In this document: positions 6,231-12,085 of the stretch, in pieces | How positions within the stretch are numbered: the first letter of the stretch is position 1 | Layout of the letters: each line of letters starts with the position of its first letter | NCBI GenBank assembly: GCA_964429745.1 | Contig: CAYSDI010000102.1 | Location: 1-12,085, forward strand | Source of the DNA: WGOA01 sp964429745 | GTDB lineage: Bacteria > Bacteroidota > Bacteroidia > Chitinophagales > BACL12 | Reading direction: 5' to 3' | DNA length: 12,085 nucleotides | Translations under genes and position numbers: made by a program | The notes under the pieces: generated by a model | What the model was told of the DNA's origin: nothing | The model's database searches: none | The model's input: the letters and a program-made list of their open reading frames with translations, nothing else

Positions 6231-7320
6231 GGCGATCGGCGTTGTTTCGGTTGGCGTAAAGGAGTGCCAGGGGTTTGCGCGCTTCCAGTTCGGGGGAATT
6301 GAACGATTGTTCAGCAAGCGAAAGAATCGCGTTGCGCCAGTCTTCTTCGCTCTCAGCTACCTGGCAAAAACCCGCCAAACCAGTGTCCTCAACCATGTCC
6401 GGACTGGCCACCACAAAACGCCCTTCGAACAGTGCCCGCAGCAATTTGAGTTTGATGCCGCTGCGCTGAAAGGCCGGCAACACGTGCACCTGCGCATCGC
6501 GCACCAAGCCCCCAAGTTCATCGTCTGAGGGGTCGGCCACCAGCCTGATTTCGGGATGCTGCGCCGCCAATTCCACCAGTTTATAATCGGGGTCCATGCC
6601 GGCCAGCACCAGCGGCAGCGGCATGTCCTGCCAAATTCCGATGAGAAAGCTGGCGGCCTGCACGTTCTCCGTCACGGACAAGTTGCCGTGGTACAAGGCG
6701 AAAGCGCCCTTCCCTGGAACGCTCATGATGCGCTCAAACGGATGGAACGCCGGCAGGTGAAAAGCCCGGTCGCCCAAGCGCTGGCGGTAATAGCGCGCAT
6801 CAGCCGGCGAAATGCAAGCCACCGCATGGGCATGTTCCAAAATAGTCTCGTAGCGCTTGAGCCGCCGGCTCTCTTCGCGGAAATACAGCTCCTTAAAAAA
6901 CGAGCCCTCCCATTGCGCCAACCCGGCGTAGTAGGCCCATTCCACGTTGTGCATGCGCACCACCTTTCGGCGCTCGGCTAATTGCGGATCGGCCAGGTAG
7001 TGGCAAGTATGAAGCCCGTCAAAAAGAATCGGGGCGTCATCGGTCAGGAGCTGGTTCAGCAAATCAACCGATGCACGCGAAGAAACAATATAAGGTTCCA
7101 TGCTCATAAATCCGGTCCACGCCGCCCGCCGGGGGTAGTAAATAACCTTGCCCAAATGCTCCAACTCGGCACTCGGCTTCCTACCATACGTAAAGCAATG
7201 GATGCGCAGCCGCAACCCCATGGCCGCCAATTCGCGCAGCCGGTACCAGGCGTCAATGACCCCGCCGTAATTCGGCGGCCAGGGCACATTAAACACCACC
7301 ACATGCAGCGTCGGGTTCAT
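6196..7320 (-). CDS. GT4-like glycosyltransferase (second of the recQ run)
   Basis: A 374-residue GT-B type glycosyltransferase. The N-terminal domain opens HVVVFNVPWPPNYGGVIDAW (residues 6-25), with the glycine-rich loop of the acceptor side, and contains MHNVEWAYYAGL. The C-terminal donor-binding domain begins near FALYHGNLSVTENVQAASFL and includes PLVLAGMDP, a predicted nucleotide-sugar region VHVLPAFQRSGIKLKLLRAL and GRFVVAS, as in GT4 enzymes. No membrane segment is evident. It probably acts at the cytosolic face in polysaccharide or glycolipid assembly; donor and acceptor are unknown. The start at 7320 is chosen because its ATGA overlaps the stop of the preceding glycosyltransferase gene and MNPTLHVVVF is family-like; the frame is open upstream to 7494 but that part is not. 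Its 3' end overlaps the ftsE end by 35 bp. Confidence 0.88.
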   Translation of the reverse strand: MNPTLHVVVFNVPWPPNYGGVIDAWYRLRELAAMGLRLRIHCFTYGRKPSAELEHLGKVIYYPRRAAWTGFMSMEPYIVSSRASVDLLNQLLTDDAPILFDGLHTCHYLADPQLAERRKVVRMHNVEWAYYAGLAQWEGSFFKELYFREESRRLKRYETILEHAHAVACISPADARYYRQRLGDRAFHLPAFHPFERIMSVPGKGAFALYHGNLSVTENVQAASFLIGIWQDMPLPLVLAGMDPDYKLVELAAQHPEIRLVADPSDDELGGLVRDAQVHVLPAFQRSGIKLKLLRALFEGRFVVASPDMVEDTGLAGFCQVAESEEDWRNAILSLAEQSFNSPELEARKPLALLYANRNNADRLTRSLFAPRLP

Positions 7321-8687
7321 GAAGGGGTTGTTTTTTTCGGGGGAAGGGGGACCGTGCTTTGGGCGGGGTTTGCGGGGTTTGAAGGCGCGGTGCCGTAGGT
7401 CGCTGTGGCTGCGCTTGCAAAAACCCGCGCGTAAAACGCAATCAATTCCCCCTCCAGCGATTCCCAGACCCAGGCTTCGCGGGCCTGGCAACAAGCGCTG
7501 CGCAAACGCTCGTATCGCGCGGGGTCGTCGAGCAAGGTCTTAACGGCGTTTCGCACGGTGTCAGGCTGCGCATCCGGCACCAAGACAGCCACTTCGTGTT
7601 GACTATTGAGCCGCCGGTACTCCGGAAAATCCATGGCGATCTGCGGCACACAGGCTTGAACATAGTCAAAGAATTTGTTGCTGAGGCTGTAGCGGTAGCT
7701 CAGGCCCTGATCTTGCAACAGGTTGAGTCCCAGCCAGGCTTGGGCCGTTAACGCCCGAAGTGCCGCGGGCTCTACATAGCCCAAAAACCGCGTTTGCTCA
7801 GGCTTGGCCTGGCGGGCGGCCAGCTCGCGCAAGGACGCGCTCAAATCCCCCTCCCCCGCCACAACAAGCGGCAGCGGCAAGGTCTGAAAGCTGTGTATGG
7901 CCGCCTCCAGCCCCCGGCCAAGGTTGAGCGCTCCCTGGTAGAGCACGAAGGGTTGGCCGGAGCCTGGTGGGCCATTTTGGAGTGCCGAGTCCTCATAGCG
8001 GCTAGACTGTCGCCCGGAGGTGGGGAGCCCTTCGCCCGCTNNNNNNNNNNNNNNNNNNNNNNNNNNNNNNNNNNNNNNNNNNNNNNNNNNNNNNNNNNNN
8101 NNNNNNNNNNNNNNNNNNNNNNNNNNNNNNNNNNNNNNNNCCGCTCCTGCTGCCGCTCCGCCGTGCGCCTGCCGCCGCGGATAGTTCGGAAAAACGGCAT
8201 AAGGCTGCCCATAGCGCACCGACAGGGCCTGGGCCACCGATTCGCTCACCGTGTAATTGTGAGCAACGCGCGGGCAGAGCCAGCCTTCAAGCGCGCTCCA
8301 AAAGCGACGTACCCAGGGCCGGGATACCACCTCAGGTAGTTCAGAATAATATTCGTGTGCATCAAATACCAAGGACACCTTGAGCGCCTTGGACGCGAAA
8401 AAACCCGCGCTCAATGTATCCAGATCGATGCTGCATATGCCGTCCGGTCTCAGGCGGCGCAAGCGCCGATAAAGCCGCCAATTGTACTCCAAATAGAACA
8501 ATTTGCCGCGCGTGTAGCGCAAGTTCAGCCGCTCCTGCCGATAGGGCTGTTCCACCAAGGCCCGCGAATTCGGGCGCAAAAAACCCACCAAGGTCACGTC
8601 ATAGCCGGCCTGGCTCAACGTGCCGCAAATTCGCTGCATGCGCTGGTCGTAACTCAGGTCATTGGTAACGGTAAAGACCAGCCGCAT
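7317..8687 (-). CDS. GT4-like glycosyltransferase interrupted by a repeat and an assembly gap
   Basis: The N-terminal half (MRLVFTVTNDLSYDQRMQRI) carries the family signature FDAHEYYSELPEV (about 108-120) and YTVSESVAQAL; the C-terminal half has PFVLYQGALNLGRGLEAAI, PLVVAGEGDL, RFLGYV and YRYSLSNKFFDYVQACVPQI, typical of GT4 donor domains. It likely makes surface polysaccharide. Between PNYPRR and PFVLYQG, where relatives have a short interdomain linker, lie an alanine/glycine-rich stretch, 100 Ns, and then a foreign-looking AGEGLPTSGRQSSRYED... segment encoded by a repeat-like element. The frame matches on both sides if the gap really adds 100 bases (or a length equal to it modulo 3), so the gene may be intact with an insertion, or broken. 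The start at 8687 overlaps the recQ stop as TGATG; the stop overlaps the next gene as ATGA. The tail after about residue 430 is Pro/Ala/Thr-rich and poorly conserved. Confidence 0.85.
   Translation of the reverse strand: MRLVFTVTNDLSYDQRMQRICGTLSQAGYDVTLVGFLRPNSRALVEQPYRQERLNLRYTRGKLFYLEYNWRLYRRLRRLRPDGICSIDLDTLSAGFFASKALKVSLVFDAHEYYSELPEVVSRPWVRRFWSALEGWLCPRVAHNYTVSESVAQALSVRYGQPYAVFPNYPRRQAHGGAAAGAXXXXXXXXXXXXXXXXXXXXXXXXXXXXXXXXXXAGEGLPTSGRQSSRYEDSALQNGPPGSGQPFVLYQGALNLGRGLEAAIHSFQTLPLPLVVAGEGDLSASLRELAARQAKPEQTRFLGYVEPAALRALTAQAWLGLNLLQDQGLSYRYSLSNKFFDYVQACVPQIAMDFPEYRRLNSQHEVAVLVPDAQPDTVRNAVKTLLDDPARYERLRSACCQAREAWVWESLEGELIAFYARVFASAATATYGTAPSNPANPAQSTVPLPPKKTTPS
8012..8040 (+). repeat. 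Unit-A-like repeat at the edge of the assembly gap
   Basis: The plus strand reads GCCCGGAG-GTGGGGA-GCCCTTC (8012-8033), then GCCCG and the Ns. Unit A2 between hemE and ftsE is GCCCGGAG-CACCACC-GCCCTTC, also followed by GCCCG. The outer 15 bases and the 22-bp length agree; only the central 7 differ. It lies inside the glycosyltransferase gene and is read on the minus strand as part of AGEGLPTSG. The neighbouring bases 7963-8011 probably belong to the same inserted element. Confidence 0.65.
8041..8140. other. Assembly gap of exactly 100 N
   Basis: One hundred Ns, a usual placeholder for a gap of unknown size. One side ends in the repeat unit described at 8012; the other starts in a low-complexity GC-rich stretch (CCGCTCCTGCTGCCGCTCCG). 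Repeated sequence that the assembler could not cross is the likely reason for the gap. Confidence 0.95.
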
Positions 8688-10606
8688 CACGGCCGCCAAA
8701 TTAAGGCATTTCCCGCAGCCCGGCGGAGTTCGCCGCGATCTTGCAACCAGCGCAGGGCCTGCAGCACCTCTTTTTCCTGGCGCGGGCGCATCCGTTCCAC
8801 CGCTTCTGCCGGGCGAAGGGCCTCTGCCGCCAGCAGCAACCGCAGCGCCTCGATGGTTGCCGGCAGGTTCGGGTGGCGGGAACGCTCGCGACACAAATCG
8901 CACTGGCCGCAAGGCTCGGCCTGCTCGCCAAAGTAGGCCTGAATCAGCGCGCTGCGGCAGCCATCCTGCGCCGTGGCAAAGTCAATAACCGCCTGCAGGC
9001 GCTCCTTGTGGCGCTCCAGTCGCCAGCGCAAGTGCGCCGCATCCAGAGGCAGCGTGCGCGCGTCAGCCCTTGGCCGTAGCCAGGTCAATTGGGGATGCTC
9101 CTGCCGCGGCTGGTAGTCCAGCAAGCCAAATTCGCGCAGCAGCAAAAGGCCCCGCATGACATCGGCCACGGGGAGGTCCAGCGTCCGGGCCAGGCGCTTT
9201 TCGTCCACCACCGCATAGTGGTCGTGCAAGCCGGGCGTGCTGCGCTGCAACGCCTTGATCAGCGGATCCCAGGTTTTGTTCTCAATCTGAAACCGGTACA
9301 AGTCTTCGCGGCCTGCCAACATCCGCGCGCGCGCGGGCAGCCAGACCGACTCATTCAGCGCAATCCAGCCCTCCTGCGCCAGGATACGCAAGCCCTGCAT
9401 CATTAAGGGCGAAGGGGTTTTGTGGTGCCGCGCAAAAGCGACCGGGTCAAAATCTACCGTCTCGCCCAAGCCAGAGCCGATGGCCAGACGACTGTAATCA
9501 GCCAACTGTTGGTACAACTGCCGCACCTGCGCAAGGTCTGGCATGCCCTCATCGCGACGGCGCGCCAACTCGGCCAAATCGCTTTGGTCCACCAACAATC
9601 CGGCCCAACAAGGCTTGCCATCCCGCCCCGCGCGACCCGCCTCCTGGTAGTACGCCTCCAGGCTGTCCGGCGCATCGTAATGCGCCACCAGCCGCACGTC
9701 CGGCTTGTCAATGCCCATGCCAAACGCATTCGTACAAACCATTACCCGGATGTTGCCCTTCATCCACCCGTCCTGCCGCGCCTCCCGGGTTTCGGCATCC
9801 AGACCAGCGTGGTAAAACGACGACGAAATTCCCCGGCCTTGCAACAGCTCCGCCAACTCCCGCGTACGGCGGCGGCTCTTGGTGTACACCAGCCCCGTTC
9901 CCCCAATTTTGCTAAACATGGTGACCAGCCGCTGCTTTTTGGATTCGGTCTGCCGCACAATCCAATGCAAATTGGTTCGGGCGAAACTGGCCTGGTAAAA
10001 CGCCGGCGACCGCAGCGCTAACCTACTGGCAATCTCCGCTTTTACTTCAGGCGTTGCGCTGGCCGTGAGCGCCAACACCGGCACGTTCTGCCCATGCTTC
10101 TGCAGATGCTCCCGCAACTCCTGGATGCGCAGATAAGAAGGCCTGAAATCGTGGCCCCACTCCGAAATGCAATGCGCCTCATCAACCGCAATCAGCGACA
10201 CCGGCATACGGTCCAGCCGTCCCAAAAACTTATCGGTAATTAACCGCTCCGGACTCAGGTACAGCATCTTCAGATGCCCCGCCGCCGCCGCATCCAGCCT
10301 GCCGTCAATTTCGCGGCTGCGCATGCCCGAAAAAATCGCAGCCGCAGCAATGCTGCGCTTGCGCAGCGCCGACACCTGGTCTTTCATTAGCGCAATCAGC
10401 GGGCTAATGACCAGACAAACCCCATCCGTACACAATGCCGGAACCTGATAACACAACGACTTGCCCCCGCCAGTGGGCAAAAGCGCAAGCGTATCCTTTC
10501 CGTTGAGAATACCCCGGATAATGTCCTCCTGCAACGGCCTAAAGGCCGGATAGCCCCAGTATCGGGACAGGATTTCAAGGGGGTCATGTTTGACGGGGAG
10601 CGGCAT
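8687..10606 (-). CDS. recQ: RecQ family ATP-dependent 3'-5' DNA helicase
   Basis: A 639-residue RecQ helicase, acting in recombination and fork repair. Helicase motifs are visible in order: motif 0 FRPLQ (22-26), Walker A TGGGKS (45-50), DEAHCISEWGHDFRP (142-156), LTASATPEV (180-188), VYTKSRRR (240-247), TNAFGMGIDKPDVRLV (292-307) and QEAGRAGRDG (321-330). The RecQ-Ct zinc site has four cysteines, C550, C566, C569 and C572. A winged-helix-like part lies between, but the protein ends after a short C-terminal region without the HRDC domain of E. coli RecQ. This is the short form common in Bacteroidota, which often carry a second, HRDC-containing RecQ. Start ATG 10606 follows a TAATTTCG box by 5 nt. 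The stop overlaps the downstream glycosyltransferase start (TGATG), suggesting coupled translation with genes of unrelated function. The segment for ALRPAEA includes one copy of the GCCCTTCGCCCG motif. Confidence 0.96.
   Translation of the reverse strand: MPLPVKHDPLEILSRYWGYPAFRPLQEDIIRGILNGKDTLALLPTGGGKSLCYQVPALCTDGVCLVISPLIALMKDQVSALRKRSIAAAAIFSGMRSREIDGRLDAAAAGHLKMLYLSPERLITDKFLGRLDRMPVSLIAVDEAHCISEWGHDFRPSYLRIQELREHLQKHGQNVPVLALTASATPEVKAEIASRLALRSPAFYQASFARTNLHWIVRQTESKKQRLVTMFSKIGGTGLVYTKSRRRTRELAELLQGRGISSSFYHAGLDAETREARQDGWMKGNIRVMVCTNAFGMGIDKPDVRLVAHYDAPDSLEAYYQEAGRAGRDGKPCWAGLLVDQSDLAELARRRDEGMPDLAQVRQLYQQLADYSRLAIGSGLGETVDFDPVAFARHHKTPSPLMMQGLRILAQEGWIALNESVWLPARARMLAGREDLYRFQIENKTWDPLIKALQRSTPGLHDHYAVVDEKRLARTLDLPVADVMRGLLLLREFGLLDYQPRQEHPQLTWLRPRADARTLPLDAAHLRWRLERHKERLQAVIDFATAQDGCRSALIQAYFGEQAEPCGQCDLCRERSRHPNLPATIEALRLLLAAEALRPAEAVERMRPRQEKEVLQALRWLQDRGELRRAAGNALIWRP
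8810..8820 (-). repeat. Copy of CCCTTCGCCCG inside recQ
   Basis: The minus strand reads GCCCTTCGCCCGG within recQ codons for A-L-R-P-A. It is an exact copy of the 11-mer found at 1779, 5480 and 8028, here in coding sequence and on the opposite strand. A one-mismatch copy, CCCTTCGCCCT, lies at 9416-9406, also in recQ. These coding copies may be chance. Confidence 0.4.
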
Positions 10607-10611
10607 ACGGC

Positions 10612-10619
10612 CGAAATTA
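10612..10619 (-). promoter_or_regulatory. -7-like box TAATTTCG abutting the recQ start
   Basis: The minus strand reads TAATTTCG, one mismatch from TAnnTTTG, followed by GCCGT and the recQ ATG. A TTG lies 23 bp further upstream, a possible -33 element. The geometry is nearly that of hemE and ftsE. Confidence 0.4.
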
Positions 10620-10850
10620 GGCAGGAATTATGGGGGAGCTGACAATCCCAAATGGCCAATTGATTAATTTTGATGCATAACTTAACACGGTTCCAACACA
10701 GACGAAACGGTTTATAACTAAAGATATCAAGCGTTTCAGAGTTGTGAGACAAGTTTCTCAACGGAAGTGGAGGTAAATCCAAAACGATTGATTTGGTTTC
10801 AGACTCATTGAGAAAGAAGTTCCGTTTGCAAACATAAATTTCTAAATAAT
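10620..10850. other. Divergent spacer between recQ and hicB
   Basis: This 230-bp stretch marks the change from GC-rich to AT-rich DNA. A plus-strand frame from about 10750 to a TAA near 10835 reads KFLNGSGGKSKTIDLVSDSL and then RKKFRLQT with no start codon; it may be the end of a lost gene or chance. Near hicB, TAAATTTC (10835-10842) is a weak -7-like match. Confidence 0.4.
10824..10833. promoter_or_regulatory. Palindrome GTTTGCAAAC upstream of hicBA
   Basis: GTTTGCAAAC is a perfect 10-bp palindrome 17 bp before the hicB ATG, immediately upstream of the TAAATTTC box. Toxin-antitoxin operons are usually repressed at such sites. However, this short HicB has no visible helix-turn-helix or ribbon-helix-helix domain, so its binding here is only a guess. 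Confidence 0.3.
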
Positions 10851-11075
10851 ATGTACACTTACAAAATTCATTTACATAAAGAAGCCGAAGGCGGTTATAC
10901 GGTTTCAGTTCCTGCCTTACCTGGTTGTGTTACATACGGCGAAGATGTAGACGACGCAATCGCTATGGCAAAAGAAGCTGTTGAATTGTATATTGAAGAA
11001 TTGCAGGAAAGAGGCGAATCCATTCCTGACGATAGCAATACTTTGGAATACTCCTTAGTCCTGGAAGCAGTATGA
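10851..11075 (+). CDS. hicB: HicB family antitoxin (short form)
   Basis: A 74-residue protein that is almost entirely the HicB RNase H-like fold. The strand-turn-strand GGYTVSVPALPGCVTYGED (14-32) is followed by the helix DDAIAMAKEAVELYIEELQE (34-53) and the GESIPDD tail. HicB binds and neutralises the HicA toxin. Longer HicBs carry a C-terminal DNA-binding domain; this one does not, so autoregulation may work differently or through the complex. The upstream spacer is AT-rich. The stop overlaps the hicA start (ATGA). Antitoxin-first order is common outside E. coli. The lower GC of this pair compared with recQ agrees with acquisition by transfer. Confidence 0.93.
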   Translation: MYTYKIHLHKEAEGGYTVSVPALPGCVTYGEDVDDAIAMAKEAVELYIEELQERGESIPDDSNTLEYSLVLEAV

Positions 11076-11272
11076 ACCTTAGCCCAAAGCATCTCATAAA
11101 AATTTTGGAACAGTACGGCTTTATTTTCAAACGCTCCAAAGGTTCGCACCAATTGTTTTTCAACCCCACCACACATAAAACCGTTATCGTACCTGTACAC
11201 AGTGGTAAGGATTTGAAAAAGGGAACTTTTCTGGCTATCCTTAAACAAGCAGGTATTGATACAAAAGTTTAG
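11072..11272 (+). CDS. hicA: HicA family toxin (mRNA interferase)
   Basis: A 66-residue toxin with the small double-stranded-RNA-binding-like fold. Visible are the N-terminal helix SPKHLIKILEQYGF, the catalytic-histidine strand RSKGSHQLF (H26), and the second strand and helix VIVPVHSGKDLKKGTFLAIL followed by KQAGI. HicA cuts mRNA, independently of the ribosome in known members, and arrests growth when HicB is lost. Length and motif order are complete, so it is probably functional. It starts 4 bp inside hicB, which couples toxin synthesis to that of the antitoxin. Confidence 0.93.
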   Translation: MNLSPKHLIKILEQYGFIFKRSKGSHQLFFNPTTHKTVIVPVHSGKDLKKGTFLAILKQAGIDTKV

Positions 11273-11280
11273 AGCATAAA

Positions 11281-11309
11281 TTAAATATAATATATTATTT
11301 TAATTTTTT
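11281..11309 (+). terminator. AT-rich dyad followed by T run after hicA
   Basis: TTAAATATAATATATTATTTTAA (split as TTAAATATAATA and TATTATTTTAA) is a near-perfect inverted repeat 8 bp after the hicA stop and is followed by six Ts. It could act as a weak terminator, though a stem made only of A-T pairs is poorly stable. Confidence 0.25.
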
Positions 11310-11316
11310 ACATAAT
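11304..11316 (+). repeat. Direct repeat TTTTTTACATAAT, left copy (right copy 11702-11714)
   Basis: The 13-mer TTTTTTACATAAT occurs at 11304-11316 and again at 11702-11714, on either side of the GC-richer island. It might be a target duplication or a recombination footprint, but AT-rich 13-mers can coincide by chance. Confidence 0.35.
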
Positions 11317-11326
11317 AAAAGCACGG

Positions 11327-11612
11327 AGTGTTGCACTCAAAACTATAGCCCCCCCCACCTTGGCACCAACCAATTGACGATAGAAGGGGGTTTGGGCCTG
11401 AGCAGCATCAAGATCATCGACGCAATGGGGCACTTTCGCCATGTTATACTGGTTCAGAAAGGGTGTGGTGGCGAGCATCATGTCCAGCTCAACAATCTGG
11501 AACTGGGGTTCTACTTCCTGGTTGGCCGATACGCCAGCTTGGGTACTGAGCACGCAGAGACGTTGCCCTTTGCGGTGAAGTGCCTCGCGTGTTGCAGGTC
11601 AACGTTTTATTA
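11327..11612. other. GC-richer island of unknown origin with a C8 tract
   Basis: About 285 bp are clearly richer in G+C than the AT-rich DNA on both sides. The most gene-like frame is on the minus strand. It runs from a TGA near 11602 to a TAA at about 11308-11310, with codons for VELDMMLATTPFLNQYNMAK and DDLDAAQAQTPFYRQLVG; the only late starts are GTG 11553 or internal ATGs. No family is recognised, and a plus-strand frame (11374-11613) is also open. A run of eight Cs (11349-11356) lies within it. It may be a fragment of a transferred gene or mobile element. Confidence 0.3.
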
Positions 11613-11637
11613 GCATTTTATCTCTCCCACCGTAGAG

Positions 11638-11823
11638 CTACACGCTAAGCTGTGATTTGTTATTGGACAAATTTTTAAGCATGTGTTCATATGGATTATA
11701 TTTTTTTACATAATTTAATTTTACCACACAACATATTGATTGACAGGTATAAACATATCCGAATAATAAAATTAGAAGCATGCTTTCAAGCGAAAATTTG
11801 TTTTTGAAGCCTGAAGTATTCAT
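11638..11823 (-). CDS. Doubtful small hypothetical ORF
   Basis: From ATG 11823, preceded by an A-rich stretch (TTTTCTAACAATAAA) of the kind seen before Bacteroidota genes, the minus strand encodes about 61 residues. They include a hydrophobic segment MLLILLFGYVYTCQSICCVV and a lysine/asparagine-rich tail ending NNKSQLSV. The frame is open further to a TTG at 11895, which overlaps the stop of the next upstream gene. It could be a small exported or membrane protein, but AT-rich DNA produces such frames readily. No family is recognised. Confidence 0.25.
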   Translation of the reverse strand: MNTSGFKNKFSLESMLLILLFGYVYTCQSICCVVKLNYVKKYNPYEHMLKNLSNNKSQLSV

Positions 11824-11891
11824 TTTATTGTTAGAAAATTTTTCTCCCCCCAGCATAACGGGCACAATTAGCACCAACCTGATTTGTGAAT
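11640..11891. other. AT-rich stretch left of the partial gene
   Basis: Apart from the doubtful small ORF on the minus strand and the second copy of TTTTTTACATAAT (11702-11714), nothing definite is visible: no tRNA, no strong promoter box and no GC-rich terminator hairpin. Confidence 0.4.
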
Positions 11892-12085
11892 TCAATAAAA
11901 CACAATATCAAATCGGGATTTTGGTAGGGATCCTGCTACAAAACGTCGGCTGTTACCAAGCTTCCAAGATGTCGAAAAGGGATCGGTTTCGTCAAGTCCT
12001 GGCACACAACTCAAGAGAATTTTGGGGCCACTAGTGTGGTGTAACGTAAGTTCATTTAAATACCGCGTTGCTCCATTCTCTTGAA
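11892..12085 (-). CDS. C-terminal end of an unrecognised protein (5' part beyond right edge)
   Basis: Read on the minus strand from the right edge, one frame is open for 64 codons to a TGA at 11894-11892. It contains ENGATRYLNELTLHHTSGP, KILLSCVPGLDETDPFSTSW and RRFVAGSLPKSRFDIVFY. Balanced amino acid use and codon choice similar to neighbouring genes suggest a true coding end, and the other five frames are less convincing. It is not recognised. The N-terminus lies outside the window, so neither length nor function can be judged. Confidence 0.4.
   Translation of the reverse strand, partial: QENGATRYLNELTLHHTSGPKILLSCVPGLDETDPFSTSWKLGNSRRFVAGSLPKSRFDIVFY

Noticed and set aside
7318..7494. N-terminal extension of the second glycosyltransferase upstream to 7494
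   Set aside because: It overlaps the coding C-terminus of the first glycosyltransferase. The ATGA overlap at 7320-7317 and the family-like MNPTLHVVVF support the shorter form.
8041..8140. Reading the translation across the Ns as evidence of an intact gene
   Set aside because: One hundred Ns is a placeholder of arbitrary length, so the frame match on both sides is only suggestive.
8688..8912. N-terminal extension of the first glycosyltransferase into recQ
   Set aside because: It reads Pro/Gly/Ala-rich shadow sequence of recQ; MRLVFTVTNDLSYDQRM at 8687 is the natural start.
8687..10606. Several long plus-strand frames opposite recQ
   Set aside because: All are antisense to a helicase gene with every motif present, and none has a family-like sequence.
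10735..10765. Hairpin GTTGTGAGA...TCTCAAC as a terminator or riboswitch
   Set aside because: The stem needs a bulge, has no T run and no known riboswitch features.
12011..12084. Inverted repeat TCAAGAGAAT / ATTCTCTTGA near the right end, considered as insertion-sequence ends
   Set aside because: The arms are only 10 bp and 54 bp apart, both inside an open minus-strand frame, with no transposase and no target duplication. Chance is likely.

Overview
The window looks like a chromosomal segment of a moderately GC-rich member of the Bacteroidota. This rests on several signs. TAnnTTTG-type -7 boxes sit in front of the tRNA and several genes, and no gene has a convincing Shine-Dalgarno sequence. 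The gene content also fits: a DUF1684 protein, a hicB-hicA pair in that order, a short RecQ lacking an HRDC domain, and glycosyltransferases with a HEYYSELPEV signature. A Saprospiria/Lewinella-like lineage is possible, but that is only a guess from composition and repeats.

Layout from left to right. Positions 1-1118 hold the 5' part of a minus-strand gene for a repeat-rich, probably beta-helical surface protein; its likely signal peptide is put out of frame by a (CT)6 tract. Positions 1119-1563 are largely gene-poor, with two doubtful small ORF remnants. A tRNA-Leu(UAA) gene follows on the minus strand (1564-1649). On the plus strand come formiminotransferase-cyclodeaminase (1940-3628) and an exported DUF1684 protein (3688-4344). 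Convergent to these is hemE, uroporphyrinogen decarboxylase (4341-5360). A divergent intergenic region between hemE and an ftsE-like ABC ATPase gene (5538-6230) carries an unusual array of 22-24 bp units. On the minus strand, recQ and two GT4-like glycosyltransferase genes form a tightly overlapping run (10606 down to 6196). The first glycosyltransferase gene is interrupted by a 100-N assembly gap flanked by a repeat related to the hemE/ftsE array.

From about 10620 rightward the sequence becomes much more AT-rich and accessory-like. It holds a hicB-hicA toxin-antitoxin pair (10851-11272), a 300-bp GC-richer island of unknown origin with a C8 tract, a doubtful small ORF, and the 3' end of an unrecognised minus-strand gene running off the right edge.

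Most genes are housekeeping and not functionally linked: folate-dependent histidine catabolism, haem synthesis, cell division/ABC transport, DNA repair and polysaccharide synthesis. The points most worth a second look are the slippage-prone repeat in the signal-peptide region, the GCCCTTCGCCCG repeat family and its association with the assembly gap, and the -7 boxes 4-5 nt from the start codons of hemE, ftsE and recQ, which suggest leaderless mRNAs. I found no clearly new multi-gene system.
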